Positions 1-8,766 of a stretch of DNA of 47,500 nt are shown here, in pieces (position 1 is the first letter of the stretch; each line of letters starts with the position of its first letter). The notes beneath the pieces are model-generated. The model saw nothing but the letters and a program-made list of their open reading frames with translations. It was not told where the DNA came from and ran no database searches. The translations under genes were made by a program, and so were the position numbers. Source of the DNA: Caldicellulosiruptor changbaiensis (GTDB lineage: Bacteria; Bacillota; Thermoanaerobacteria; Caldicellulosiruptorales; Caldicellulosiruptoraceae); the NCBI RefSeq assembly GCF_003999255.1, contig NZ_CP034791.1, positions 462,501 to 510,000 of the forward strand. The letters are read 5' to 3'.

Positions 1-800
<800 letters not shown>

Positions 801-883
801 GAAAAAAACCAGTCTTACCCTATTCACTTGCGAGGCTGCTGATAAAAAGGAAGAAAGGAAAGGAAGAAAGAAGAGGTAACAAA

Positions 884-1000
<117 letters not shown>

Positions 1001-1204
1001 TTTTTATTTTATTCTCTATCGTTAAATAATTAACAAACACTTATACATTAGATGGTGGTTCTTGCTTTTTCAGAATTCTCTAACATCCTTTCTGACAAAA
1101 GCCACTTATTTTGACTTATTCCCATCGCTGGTCATTTCGTTTTCTTTGACAAAACCAACCTTATCTGAATCACTACTTCCAATTAGGAAATGTAAAAGTC
1201 CTCT
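1001..1204. other. Intergenic gap after the rRNA operon
   Basis: About 200 bases between the 5S gene and the promoter cluster of the sugar locus. No gene, tRNA or convincing hairpin is visible beyond the T-rich end of the rRNA operon at 1000-1012. Confidence 0.6.
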
Positions 1205-1255
1205 TCGAAAATAATCGAAAACAATATTGAAAACAATTCGAAAAAAATTTATAAT
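1205..1255 (+). promoter_or_regulatory. Promoter with clustered LacI-type half sites, pgmB-kojP
   Basis: A TTGAAA (1227-1232), 17-base spacer and TATAAT (1250-1255) form a near-consensus housekeeping promoter. The stretch 1205-1245 carries TCGAAAA repeated at 1205 and 1215 and TTCGAA at 1237. These resemble the operator arms seen at 4306, 4439 and 11220. Binding by the LacI regulator at 7644 is inferred from this similarity. The -35 begins with TTG, so a TTG start at 1227 for the following gene would lie in its own promoter and is rejected. Confidence 0.7.
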
Positions 1256-1295
1256 AACTTTAGGAGACAACTTTAGTAAAGGGGCTTGCTACTTT

Positions 1296-1967
1296 ATGGG
1301 AAAAATTAAAGCAGCAATTTTCGATATGGACGGAGTTTTGACTGACACTGTAAAGCTTCATTTCAAAGCGTGGAAAAGAATGTTCAACAATCATGGATAC
1401 AAATTTGAATATGAAGATTACAAACAAAAAGTAGATGGGAAGCCCAGGATGGATGGAATAAAAAGTATTGTTGGAGATCTCCCAGAAGACCAGCTTATTC
1501 AGATGGCAGAGAAAAAGCAAAGATATTTTTTAGAACTTGTTGAAACTGATAGTTTAAAAGCCTTTGATGATGCAATTTGGATTTTGCAGTACTTTAGACA
1601 AAACTCAGTAAAACTTGCTGTTGCATCGTCAAGCAAAAATACAGGTAAAATCTTAACAAAACTTGGTATTGATAGAATGTTTGATACAATTGTAACAGGT
1701 TATGATTTTAAAAAAGGCAAACCTGACCCCGAGATATTCTTGACTGCTGCAGTAAGGCTGAATGTAAATCCAAGAGAATGTGTTGTTTTTGAAGATGCTA
1801 TAGATGGCATCAAGGCAGGAATTTCTGCTGGAATGCTTACAATTGGGGTTTGCAGAGATGGTCAGTTTGAAAGACTGAAAAACGCTCATTTTATAGTTGA
1901 GAGGTTGGACAAGGTTACAATAGAACTTCTTGAAAATCTTCACGAAAAGGTTTTTAAAATAGTTTAG
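1296..1967 (+). CDS. pgmB: Beta-phosphoglucomutase (HAD family)
   Basis: A 223-residue HAD-superfamily protein. The N-terminal motif FDMDGVLTDT holds the nucleophile Asp and the acid/base Asp typical of beta-phosphoglucomutase. The cap domain follows, then the Ser motif (AVASSSKN), the Lys motif (KKGKPDPEIF) and the acidic motif (VVFEDAIDGI). The enzyme interconverts beta-glucose-1-phosphate and glucose-6-phosphate in the cytoplasm. That is what is needed downstream of inverting phosphorylases, and its neighbour is one. The ATG at 1296 lies after an A/G-rich ribosome site (AAAGGGG). A longer TTG start at 1227 falls inside the promoter. The stop codon overlaps the ribosome site of kojP, suggesting translational coupling. 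Confidence 0.93.
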   Translation: MGKIKAAIFDMDGVLTDTVKLHFKAWKRMFNNHGYKFEYEDYKQKVDGKPRMDGIKSIVGDLPEDQLIQMAEKKQRYFLELVETDSLKAFDDAIWILQYFRQNSVKLAVASSSKNTGKILTKLGIDRMFDTIVTGYDFKKGKPDPEIFLTAAVRLNVNPRECVVFEDAIDGIKAGISAGMLTIGVCRDGQFERLKNAHFIVERLDKVTIELLENLHEKVFKIV

Positions 1968-1980
1968 GAGGTTTTTGTAC

Positions 1981-4251
1981 ATGAAATTATCAGAACGCGA
2001 ATGGCTGATTGAACAGGATAAATTTGAAGTTTCTGGCAAGTTTGAAACATGTTTTGCTCTTACAAATGGTTATATAGGGATAAGAGGAATTAACGAGGAA
2101 GTTTTTTGCGATGAAACTCCGGGAACTTACATTGCTGGTGTCTTTGATAAATCTACTGCACAAGTCACAGAGCTTGTTAACCTTCCAAATCCGATTGGTC
2201 TTAGGATATATATCAATAGAGAGTATTTGAATCCCTTGAAATGTGAGATACTTGAATTCAAAAGAGTTTTAGACTTAAAACAAGGTGTTTTGTATAGAAA
2301 GTTGAGACTAAAAGATAACAAAGGCAGAATTACAGCTATAGAAGGATTCCGCTTTGTAAGTATGAATAATAAGAATCTAATTGTTCAGAAGTACAATGTT
2401 GTGTGCGAAAACTATTCGGCAGTTTTAAATATTGAAAGCTTTATTGACGCAACTACTGTGAATTCTAAGGATGTTCCGAATGACAGGGTGAAGCATTATG
2501 AGATAGATAAAAAGAAGGACTTTGCAGATGGTATATATCTTGGTATTACTACAAAGGACAAAAAGTATAAAGTAGGAATAGCAAGCTCGACAAAGGCTTT
2601 CTTGAATAACCAAAGATGTCATTTTAATAGGTTTACAAAAGATTTAGGATGCATTATTACAGAAAACTTTGAGGTTGAAGCAAAACAAGGAGAACGTTAT
2701 GAGATAGAAAAACTAAGTGTTTTGGTGTCCTCAAGAGAAAAAAATGTTGGAGATGTTTTTGAAACTTGTACTAATAAATTGAAAGAATTCAAAACAAAAA
2801 GTGCTGAGAAGCTACTTTTTGAGCATATAGAGGAATATAAAAAACTTTGGGATGTTGCCAATATTGAGATAGTTGGAGATGAAGTTGCCAACAAAAGTGT
2901 AAAGTTCAATATCTATCATCTTATCAGCATGGCAAATCTAGAGGATGAACATGTAAGCCTTGGTGCAAAAGGACTTCATGGTGAAGGTTACAAAGGACAT
3001 GTTTTTTGGGACACTGAAATATTTATGCTTCCGTTTTATATCTACACAAACCCTGCAGCAGCTAAAGCGATGCTTATGTACAGATACAACTTGCTTGATG
3101 CGGCAAGAGAAAATGCAAAGAAAAATGGCTACAAAGGTGCTCAGTTCCCGTGGGAGAGTGCAGATACAGGCGAAGAAGAAACTCCAAAGTGGGGATATGA
3201 CTATCTCGGAAATCCAGTTAGGATATGGACTGGTGATATAGAATATCACATCTCTGCGGATATTGCATATGCAGTTATGAACTATGTCCGCGCAACTGAT
3301 GATATAGATTTCCTTTTAAATTACGGTTCAGAAATTGTAATTGAGACCGCGAGGTTTTGGACATCAATTTGTAAATATAACAAAGAAAAAGATAGGTATG
3401 AGATAAACGACGTTATAGGCCCTGATGAATTCCACGAACACTGCAACAACAACGCATACACAAACTATCTTGCTAAGTGGAATTTACTCAAAGCATCAGA
3501 ACTCTGCAATCTGCTTTTGGAAAAATATCCAAAGTATTTTGAGAAGTTATCCAAAAAGATAAACCTATCTGATGAAGAACCTTCTGTATGGCAAGAGATA
3601 GCTTCAAAGATTTATATACCATACTATCCCGACAAAAAACTAATTGAACAGTTTGAAGGGTATTTCAACCTAAAAGATTTTGTTATAAAAGAATATGACC
3701 AGAATAATATGCCAGTCTGGCCAGAAGGTGTAGAACTCGACAAGCTGAATAGCTACCAGCTAATAAAACAGGCAGATGTTGTAATGCTTCTTTACCTGCT
3801 TGGTGAAGAATTTGATGACCAAACAAAGAAAGTAAATTATGACTACTATGAAAAGAGAACTATGCACAAATCATCTTTGAGTCCGAGCATATATGCTTTG
3901 ATGGGTGTCAGGGTTGGTGAGACGAACAGAGCATATATTAACTTTATGCGAACAGCTCTTACAGATCTTGAAGACAACCAAGGGAATACTCATTTAGGTA
4001 TTCATGCCGCATCACTTGGTGGTACATGGCAAGCTTTAGTATTTGGGTTTGGTGGCATTAGCATAGAAAAAGATGACATCCTAAATGTCAATCCATGGCT
4101 TCCTGAAAAATGGGAAAGCTTGAAGTTTAGTATTTGGTGGAAAGGAAACCTTTTTGACTTTACAATTACAAAAGATAATGTTGAGGTCAAAAAAAGGGTT
4201 GAAAAGGGAAGTGTAAAGCTAAAAATTAAAGGGCAAGAAGTTACCATATAA
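1981..4251 (+). CDS. kojP: Glycoside hydrolase family 65 phosphorylase, probably kojibiose phosphorylase
   Basis: A 756-residue GH65 protein. The family catalytic acid is Glu483 in IGPDEFHEH, followed by NNNAYTNY. The family uses inorganic phosphate to split an alpha-glucoside with inversion, giving beta-glucose-1-phosphate and a sugar. The acceptor-site loop after AQFPWES (about residues 390-425) contains ADTGEEETPKWG and a GNPVRIWTGDIEYH stretch. As I know the family, this long loop is characteristic of kojibiose phosphorylases rather than maltose or trehalose phosphorylases. Start: AGGAGG at 1966-1971 is 9 bases before ATG 1981, while an upstream TTG at 1975 is too close. Partner enzyme is the mutase just upstream. 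Nigerose or other kojibiose-like specificity cannot be excluded by eye. Confidence 0.88.
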   Translation: MKLSEREWLIEQDKFEVSGKFETCFALTNGYIGIRGINEEVFCDETPGTYIAGVFDKSTAQVTELVNLPNPIGLRIYINREYLNPLKCEILEFKRVLDLKQGVLYRKLRLKDNKGRITAIEGFRFVSMNNKNLIVQKYNVVCENYSAVLNIESFIDATTVNSKDVPNDRVKHYEIDKKKDFADGIYLGITTKDKKYKVGIASSTKAFLNNQRCHFNRFTKDLGCIITENFEVEAKQGERYEIEKLSVLVSSREKNVGDVFETCTNKLKEFKTKSAEKLLFEHIEEYKKLWDVANIEIVGDEVANKSVKFNIYHLISMANLEDEHVSLGAKGLHGEGYKGHVFWDTEIFMLPFYIYTNPAAAKAMLMYRYNLLDAARENAKKNGYKGAQFPWESADTGEEETPKWGYDYLGNPVRIWTGDIEYHISADIAYAVMNYVRATDDIDFLLNYGSEIVIETARFWTSICKYNKEKDRYEINDVIGPDEFHEHCNNNAYTNYLAKWNLLKASELCNLLLEKYPKYFEKLSKKINLSDEEPSVWQEIASKIYIPYYPDKKLIEQFEGYFNLKDFVIKEYDQNNMPVWPEGVELDKLNSYQLIKQADVVMLLYLLGEEFDDQTKKVNYDYYEKRTMHKSSLSPSIYALMGVRVGETNRAYINFMRTALTDLEDNQGNTHLGIHAASLGGTWQALVFGFGGISIEKDDILNVNPWLPEKWESLKFSIWWKGNLFDFTITKDNVEVKKRVEKGSVKLKIKGQEVTI

Positions 4252-4259
4252 ACAGTTTT

Positions 4260-4304
4260 CCCTGTGAAAAGCAAAAATGAGCGCTTTTCACAGGGGATTT
4301 GTTT
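4260..4304 (+). terminator. Hairpin between kojP and the sugar-binding protein gene
   Basis: CCCTGTGAAAAGC (4260-4272) pairs perfectly with GCTTTTCACAGGG (4283-4295) around a short loop, followed by GATTTGTTTTT. It separates the phosphorylase operon from the transporter promoter at 4403. Confidence 0.8.
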
Positions 4305-4305
4305 T

Positions 4306-4321
4306 TCGAAAATAGTTTCGA
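4306..4321. promoter_or_regulatory. Palindromic operator, TCGAAA-N4-TTTCGA
   Basis: TCGAAAATAGTTTCGA is a perfect 6-base inverted repeat with a 4-base centre, the size expected for a LacI-family operator. It lies about 80 bases upstream of the transporter -35. A near copy lies at the transporter start site (4439) and another upstream of trehalose phosphorylase (11220). Confidence 0.65.
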
Positions 4322-4402
4322 TGAAGGTTAAGGCTATCTTGGGACTATGGCAAAATAGTTTATGATATATAAACAAAAAACAAAAATTTTTTAAGATAAG
4401 TA

Positions 4403-4431
4403 TGGACAAAAATAATAACTTGTTGTATAAT
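4403..4431 (+). promoter_or_regulatory. Promoter of the sugar-transport operon
   Basis: TGGACA (4403-4408), 17-base spacer, TATAAT (4426-4431). The predicted start site falls at or just before the operator-like sequence at 4439-4454, so a bound repressor would block initiation. Confidence 0.75.
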
Positions 4432-4438
4432 AAAATTG

Positions 4439-4454
4439 TCGAAAACATTTCCGA
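4439..4454. promoter_or_regulatory. Operator-like site at the transport promoter start
   Basis: TCGAAAACATTTCCGA matches the palindrome at 4306 in length and arms, with one mismatch in the right arm. Its place over the start site fits LacI-type repression. The regulator at 7644 is the obvious candidate, by inference. Confidence 0.6.
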
Positions 4455-4489
4455 AAATATTTAAGTAATCTCAAAGGAGGTTTGGTTTT

Positions 4490-5716
4490 ATGAAAAGGTT
4501 GTTAGCAGGTTTACTTATTTTAGTGTTTATTATCTCCTTGAGTATTGGGATTGCAGTTTCACAAAAGAGTGCTTATGCTACATCAAAAATTACATTAAGG
4601 CTTGGTGCGTGGGCATCTTCTCCTGCTGAGAAGAAGATTGTCCAAAACCAAATTGCAGCGTTCAAAAAGCTATATCCCAATGTTGATATTAAATTAGTTG
4701 AGATTGTCGGTGACTATAACCAAAAGATGCAGCTACTTATGGCATCAAAGACAGAGCCTGATATCTTTTACATGGATTCAATGCCAGCATGGCAGTATAT
4801 TGCAAAAGGTGTTTTAGAACCGCTTGACTATTGGATGAAGAAATACAATGTAAAGACAATTGGATATGAATCATCACTTTTACAGCCATTTATCTACAAG
4901 GGTAAAGTATATGGTCTTCCAAAAGACTACAATACATTGGTCTTGTTCTACAACAAAGAGATGTTCAAACAAGCAGGTTTAACTCGTCCTCCAAGGACAT
5001 GGCAGGAGCTAAAGGATTATGCTAAGAAACTTACAACAGGCAAGGTTGTAGGTCTTACAATGAATCTTGAGCTTGCAAGAATTCAACCTTTTGCATATCA
5101 AAACGGTGGTAAGGTATTTGACAGTAGCAAGCCAGTTTTTACTGACCCGAAAGCTCTGGAAGGCTTTAAATTTGCACTTGACCTTTTCAAAGAAGGAATT
5201 TGTAAAACTCCAAAGGACTTAGGTGCTGGCTGGGTAGGAGATGCATTTGCGGACAAAAAAGCTGCTATGACAATTGAAGGTGGCTGGATGATTCCATTCT
5301 TGAACGAAAGAAAGATTCCAAAAGACTCATATGGTATTGCAGAACTTCCCGCAGGGCCAGCTGGCAAGTCAACAATGGCATTCACCGTTGCATATGTGAT
5401 GAGCAAAAATTCAAAGCACAAGCCGGAAGCGTTCAAGCTTATAAGATTTTTGACTGGTGAGGGCGGACAGAAGTTTGTTGTTGAAGCAGGTTTGGCGCTT
5501 CCTTCATTAAAGAGCGCAGGTGTGAACTTTGCTAAAACTTATCCAGAGAGAAAAGCGCTTGTTGATGGTGCAAAGTATGCACAAGTTTACTTCTATGGTC
5601 TGGATGGCACAAAAGTTGTGGACGTCTTCAACAAAGCATTTGAAGATTACGTTATTGGTAAAAAGTATGACCTAAAAAAGAACATAGAAGAGAGAGTAAA
5701 GCAAATTATGAAATAA
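4490..5716 (+). CDS. ABC transporter sugar-binding protein (family 1)
   Basis: A 408-residue extracellular solute-binding protein. Residues 1-30 form a Sec signal peptide (basic MKRL, long hydrophobic core, AYA end). The body has the family features: LGAWASSPAEKK at the mature start, EPDIFYMDSMPAW, and a C-terminal EAFKLIRFLTGEGGQKF. No lipobox cysteine is seen in the signal peptide, which is unusual for a Gram-positive binding protein. Retention must be by an uncleaved N-terminus or another route. AAAGGAGG sits 9 bases before the ATG. Neighbouring phosphorylases and mutase suggest an alpha-glucoside such as kojibiose or trehalose as ligand. The exact ligand is not readable from sequence. Confidence 0.92.
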   Translation: MKRLLAGLLILVFIISLSIGIAVSQKSAYATSKITLRLGAWASSPAEKKIVQNQIAAFKKLYPNVDIKLVEIVGDYNQKMQLLMASKTEPDIFYMDSMPAWQYIAKGVLEPLDYWMKKYNVKTIGYESSLLQPFIYKGKVYGLPKDYNTLVLFYNKEMFKQAGLTRPPRTWQELKDYAKKLTTGKVVGLTMNLELARIQPFAYQNGGKVFDSSKPVFTDPKALEGFKFALDLFKEGICKTPKDLGAGWVGDAFADKKAAMTIEGGWMIPFLNERKIPKDSYGIAELPAGPAGKSTMAFTVAYVMSKNSKHKPEAFKLIRFLTGEGGQKFVVEAGLALPSLKSAGVNFAKTYPERKALVDGAKYAQVYFYGLDGTKVVDVFNKAFEDYVIGKKYDLKKNIEERVKQIMK

Positions 5717-5740
5717 AAAAGCTTCAAAGAGTGACATATG

Positions 5741-5768
5741 GTAAGGCAGGCTTTAGTCCCTGCCTTAC
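5741..5768 (+). terminator. Hairpin between binding protein and permease genes
   Basis: GTAAGGCAGG (5741-5750) pairs with CCTGCCTTAC (5759-5768) around an 8-base loop. The following run is only TTTATAAAAG, so partial termination or mRNA 3'-end protection is likely. Such a hairpin commonly makes the binding protein more abundant than its permeases. Confidence 0.7.
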
Positions 5769-5813
5769 TTTATAAAAGTATAATTGTAAGTTATAGGGGG
5801 ATGTGAATAAAAA

Positions 5814-6701
5814 ATGAAAAATAAAACAAAAGTTCAAGAGTATTTCACTGCATTTGTGATGCTTCTGCCATACATTATATCATTTTTCATGTTTTTTGCT
5901 TATCCCTTGGCAAAAGCGTTTATAATAAGCTTTCAGGAATTTTCGTTTTTGGGAGATACACCGCCCAAATTTGTTGGACTTTTAAATTACAAAGAAGCCT
6001 TGACAAGTAAGATGTTTTTGGACTCGATTGTAAACACTTTTTACTATTCAATTTTGGTGGTTCCAACTCAGCTAATTATCGCTTTAATTTTAGCTGTGAT
6101 AGTAAATGACAAGGTAAAGTTCAAAGACTTTTTCAGAACCACCTACTATCTTCCAACAGTTACCTCTCCTGTTGCTGTGTCAATAATATTCTTGTTTTTA
6201 TACAAGACAGATGGTTTGGTAAATCAGATTTTAAGCCATATAGGTATAACACCACGAAACTGGTTCAATGAGCCTTCATTTGTAATGCCTGCAATTGTCA
6301 GTGTAGCTGTGTGGGGTTCTGTCGGTTTTTACATGGTTACATTTTTATCAGGACTTTCTACAATTCCTGACCAGCTTTACGAAGCTGCTGAGGTTGAAGG
6401 TGCTGGAGAGTCTACAAAGCTAATTAAAATCACAATACCACTTTTAAAGCCTATGATATTTTTCAACACAGTTGTGTCTTTTATAAGCACACTGCAGATG
6501 TTTGACCTCTCTTACATCATTGGTGGTTCTGATGGAGGACCGATGGGGAAAGCAATGACAATGGTTGTTATGATTTATAGAACAGCTTTCAAAGAGTTTA
6601 ACATGGGCGTTGCATCAGCAATGGCGTTTATTGTGTTTGGAATTATTTTTATTCTAACATTGATTCAAAGGAAATTCTTTGGTGAAGAGATGTCATATTA
6701 A
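5814..6701 (+). CDS. ABC sugar transporter permease 1 (MalF/UgpA type)
   Basis: A 295-residue membrane protein with about six hydrophobic spans. The cytoplasmic EAA loop near residues 192-212 (YEAAEVEGAGESTKLIKIT) docks the ATPase. It begins with a hydrophobic span soon after a basic N-terminus (MKNKTKVQEYF). GGGGG at 5796-5800 precedes the ATG by 13 bases, slightly long. It pairs with the permease at 6723 and takes substrate from the binding protein at 4490. No ATPase gene is in the cluster. CUT1 importers of Firmicutes often share an MsmX-type ATPase encoded elsewhere, which I infer here. Confidence 0.92.
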   Translation: MKNKTKVQEYFTAFVMLLPYIISFFMFFAYPLAKAFIISFQEFSFLGDTPPKFVGLLNYKEALTSKMFLDSIVNTFYYSILVVPTQLIIALILAVIVNDKVKFKDFFRTTYYLPTVTSPVAVSIIFLFLYKTDGLVNQILSHIGITPRNWFNEPSFVMPAIVSVAVWGSVGFYMVTFLSGLSTIPDQLYEAAEVEGAGESTKLIKITIPLLKPMIFFNTVVSFISTLQMFDLSYIIGGSDGGPMGKAMTMVVMIYRTAFKEFNMGVASAMAFIVFGIIFILTLIQRKFFGEEMSY

Positions 6702-6722
6702 AAAGTGAAGGGGCTGAAAAAG

Positions 6723-7556
6723 ATGTGGGGCAGAAAAACCACATATGGGATTGGAGTAAAAATGATTTTTTATTCCATATGCATACTCTGGGCATTGGTA
6801 ACTCTAATTCCTTACCTTATAGCAGTCATTACATCATTAAAGCCAGTTGAAGATGTTACAAAATTTTCTATTGATTTTAACAAACTTACTTTTGATTCAT
6901 ATAGATATATCACACATGAATTTCCATTTTTAAGATGGCTTTTTAACAGTTTTGTTGTAGCAGTGGCTGTAACAGCCGGGAATATCTTGTTTAACTCAAT
7001 GGCAGCATATGCTCTTGCAAGACTAGATTTTCCTTTTAAAAAGGTTGTGTTTTACGTGATAATCGGCACAATGATGATACCAGGTCAGGTTCTTTTAATA
7101 CCAATTTACCTTATATTAAATAGACTTGGGTGGATTGATTCATACAAAGGATTAATTATCCCGTGGCTTGTCAGTGCGTTTTATATATTCTTTATGAGAC
7201 AATATTTCTTGACAATACCAAAAGACTTAGAAGAAGCAGCACTTATTGATGGACTGTCTCGCTTTGGGATATTCTTTAAAATATTTTTGCCACTTTCTCT
7301 ACCTGCCTTGGCTACTCAAGCAATATTTATTTTTGTTGGTAATTGGAACAGCTTTATGTGGCCAAGTATTATAGCATCTTCAGAAGAGCTCTACACCTTG
7401 CCTGTTGGGCTTAACTCTTTCTATGGTCAGTATTATCAATTTTGGAACCAAGTTTTGGCTGGCGCAATTTTGCTATCTTTGCCCACTATAATAGTTTTTG
7501 TGCTTTTTCAGAAATATTTCGTAAAAGGTATTGTAACATCAGGGTTAAAAGAGTAA
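6723..7556 (+). CDS. ABC sugar transporter permease 2 (MalG/UgpE type)
   Basis: A 277-residue permease with six hydrophobic segments and the EAA loop EEAALIDGLSRFGIFFKIFL near residues 175-195. The ATG at 6723 is preceded at 9 bases by AAGGGG (6708-6713). An upstream GTG at 6705 lies before that ribosome site and is therefore not preferred. The gene follows permease 1 by 21 bases and is the last gene before the regulator promoter. The C-terminal FVKGIVTSGLKE is typical of CUT1 permeases. Confidence 0.92.
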   Translation: MWGRKTTYGIGVKMIFYSICILWALVTLIPYLIAVITSLKPVEDVTKFSIDFNKLTFDSYRYITHEFPFLRWLFNSFVVAVAVTAGNILFNSMAAYALARLDFPFKKVVFYVIIGTMMIPGQVLLIPIYLILNRLGWIDSYKGLIIPWLVSAFYIFFMRQYFLTIPKDLEEAALIDGLSRFGIFFKIFLPLSLPALATQAIFIFVGNWNSFMWPSIIASSEELYTLPVGLNSFYGQYYQFWNQVLAGAILLSLPTIIVFVLFQKYFVKGIVTSGLKE

Positions 7557-7564
7557 CAAAGATA

Positions 7565-7594
7565 TTGAATTTATCAAGAAGAACAGTGTATAAT
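7565..7594 (+). promoter_or_regulatory. Promoter of the LacI-type regulator gene
   Basis: TTGAAT (7565-7570), 18-base spacer, TATAAT (7589-7594), starting just after the permease stop. The regulator can be expressed independently of the transport operon. No clear TCGAAA palindrome is seen here. Confidence 0.6.
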
Positions 7595-7643
7595 TTATTT
7601 TAAGGTTTTAGTAAAACATTTCAAAAACAGAGGGAGAAAAGTA

Positions 7644-8663
7644 ATGAGAAAGAGCAAGAATGTGACAATAAAAGATATTGCAAAGGCTTTGGGTATTTCA
7701 CCAAGTACTGTATCAAGAGCTCTTAATAACTATTCAGATATAAATCCGGAAACAAGAGACAAAGTTATTGAAATGGCAAAAAAATTAAACTATGTTCCAA
7801 ATATCTTTGCAAAAGGTCTTGTGACAAACAAGACAAAGCGAGTAGGACTTTTCATAGAGGATTTAGAAAGAGAAGGAATATATGGAGTGTTTTATTATGA
7901 GATACTTACAAGTTTTAGGAAAGCTGCTATGGACAATGGTTATGAGGTCGTGCTCTTGTCAACTACTTCAGAAGAGCAAAAGAGAGTTCACTTTGACACA
8001 GTTATGCAAGAAAAGCAACTTGAGGGTGCTTTTGTAATGGGACTAAAAACTGATGATGAATATCTAAATGAAATACAAAAAAGTACCTATCCAGTTGTTC
8101 TGCTTGATATTCCTATTAAAAACTCAAATATTGGGTATGTGACTACTAATAACCTCAAAGGTGCACAAATTGCAACAGAACACCTTATCCATCTTGGACA
8201 CAGAAAGATAGGATTTTTAAACGGCCATAAGAAAGCATATGTAAGCCAGGAAAGACTGAATGGCTATATTTTGGCCTTGAGCAAAAATGGGATTAGCATA
8301 GACAATGAACTCATTGTCGAAGGTGATTTTACAGAAGAAAGTGGATATAAAGCAGCGGATTACTTTTTAGAAAAAGGTGTCACTGCAGTTTTTGCTGCAT
8401 CTGATATGATGGCAATAGGGCTTATAAAGAGGTTTAAGGACCTTGGAGTTGATGTGCCTGCAAAAGTATCCATTGTTGGATTTGATGATATTTCTATTGC
8501 AAGGTATATAACACCTACACTTACAACAATAAGGCAGAATAAATCCGAGATGGGTAAGTCAGCTTTCTATTTGCTTTTGAATCTAATTTCGAAACAGCCC
8601 ATAAATCATATTGTTTTAGAACCAGAGCTTGTCAAAAGAGAGTCAACTGCAAGGCTGCGCTAA
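7644..8663 (+). CDS. LacI-family transcriptional regulator
   Basis: A 339-residue protein with an N-terminal helix-turn-helix (VTIKDIAKALGISPSTVSRA, residues 7-26) and the hinge-helix region NYVPNIFAKGL. A periplasmic-binding-type effector domain follows (RVGLFIEDLER, HLGHRKIGFLNG, AVFAASDMMAIG, VSIVGFDDISIARY, TTIRQNKSEMG). It most likely binds a sugar or sugar phosphate and controls the adjacent phosphorylase and transport genes through the TCGAAA palindromes at 4306, 4439 and 11220. That assignment rests on proximity and motif symmetry. The ribosome site AGGGAG precedes the ATG by about 8 bases. Confidence 0.92.
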   Translation: MRKSKNVTIKDIAKALGISPSTVSRALNNYSDINPETRDKVIEMAKKLNYVPNIFAKGLVTNKTKRVGLFIEDLEREGIYGVFYYEILTSFRKAAMDNGYEVVLLSTTSEEQKRVHFDTVMQEKQLEGAFVMGLKTDDEYLNEIQKSTYPVVLLDIPIKNSNIGYVTTNNLKGAQIATEHLIHLGHRKIGFLNGHKKAYVSQERLNGYILALSKNGISIDNELIVEGDFTEESGYKAADYFLEKGVTAVFAASDMMAIGLIKRFKDLGVDVPAKVSIVGFDDISIARYITPTLTTIRQNKSEMGKSAFYLLLNLISKQPINHIVLEPELVKRESTARLR

Positions 8664-8694
8664 CTGTGTGTTGTATTTTGGTTTCTAAAAACAT

Positions 8695-8738
8695 TAAGGC
8701 TGTATGGGTTTTTTTGAGTATGCCCCAAACAGCCTTAA
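8695..8738. terminator. Bidirectional terminator between lacI gene and treP
   Basis: TTAAGGCTGT (8695-8704) and ACAGCCTTAA (8729-8738) are a perfect 10-base inverted repeat, with an inner GGG/CCC pairing. It lies between convergent genes. Read on the minus strand, the stem is followed by a T run (TTAATGTTTTT), so it should also stop treP. Confidence 0.75.
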
Positions 8739-8766
8739 GTTGTTTGTAAAGGCAATTTTTTAATTC

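Noticed and set aside
1227-1295. TTG start for the beta-phosphoglucomutase gene
   Set aside because: The TTG is part of the -35 box of a good promoter, and the HAD domain begins right after the ATG at 1296.
2938-3249. Minus- and plus-strand frames inside kojP
   Set aside because: Shadows of a strongly conserved GH65 coding region; no ribosome site or recognisable domain.
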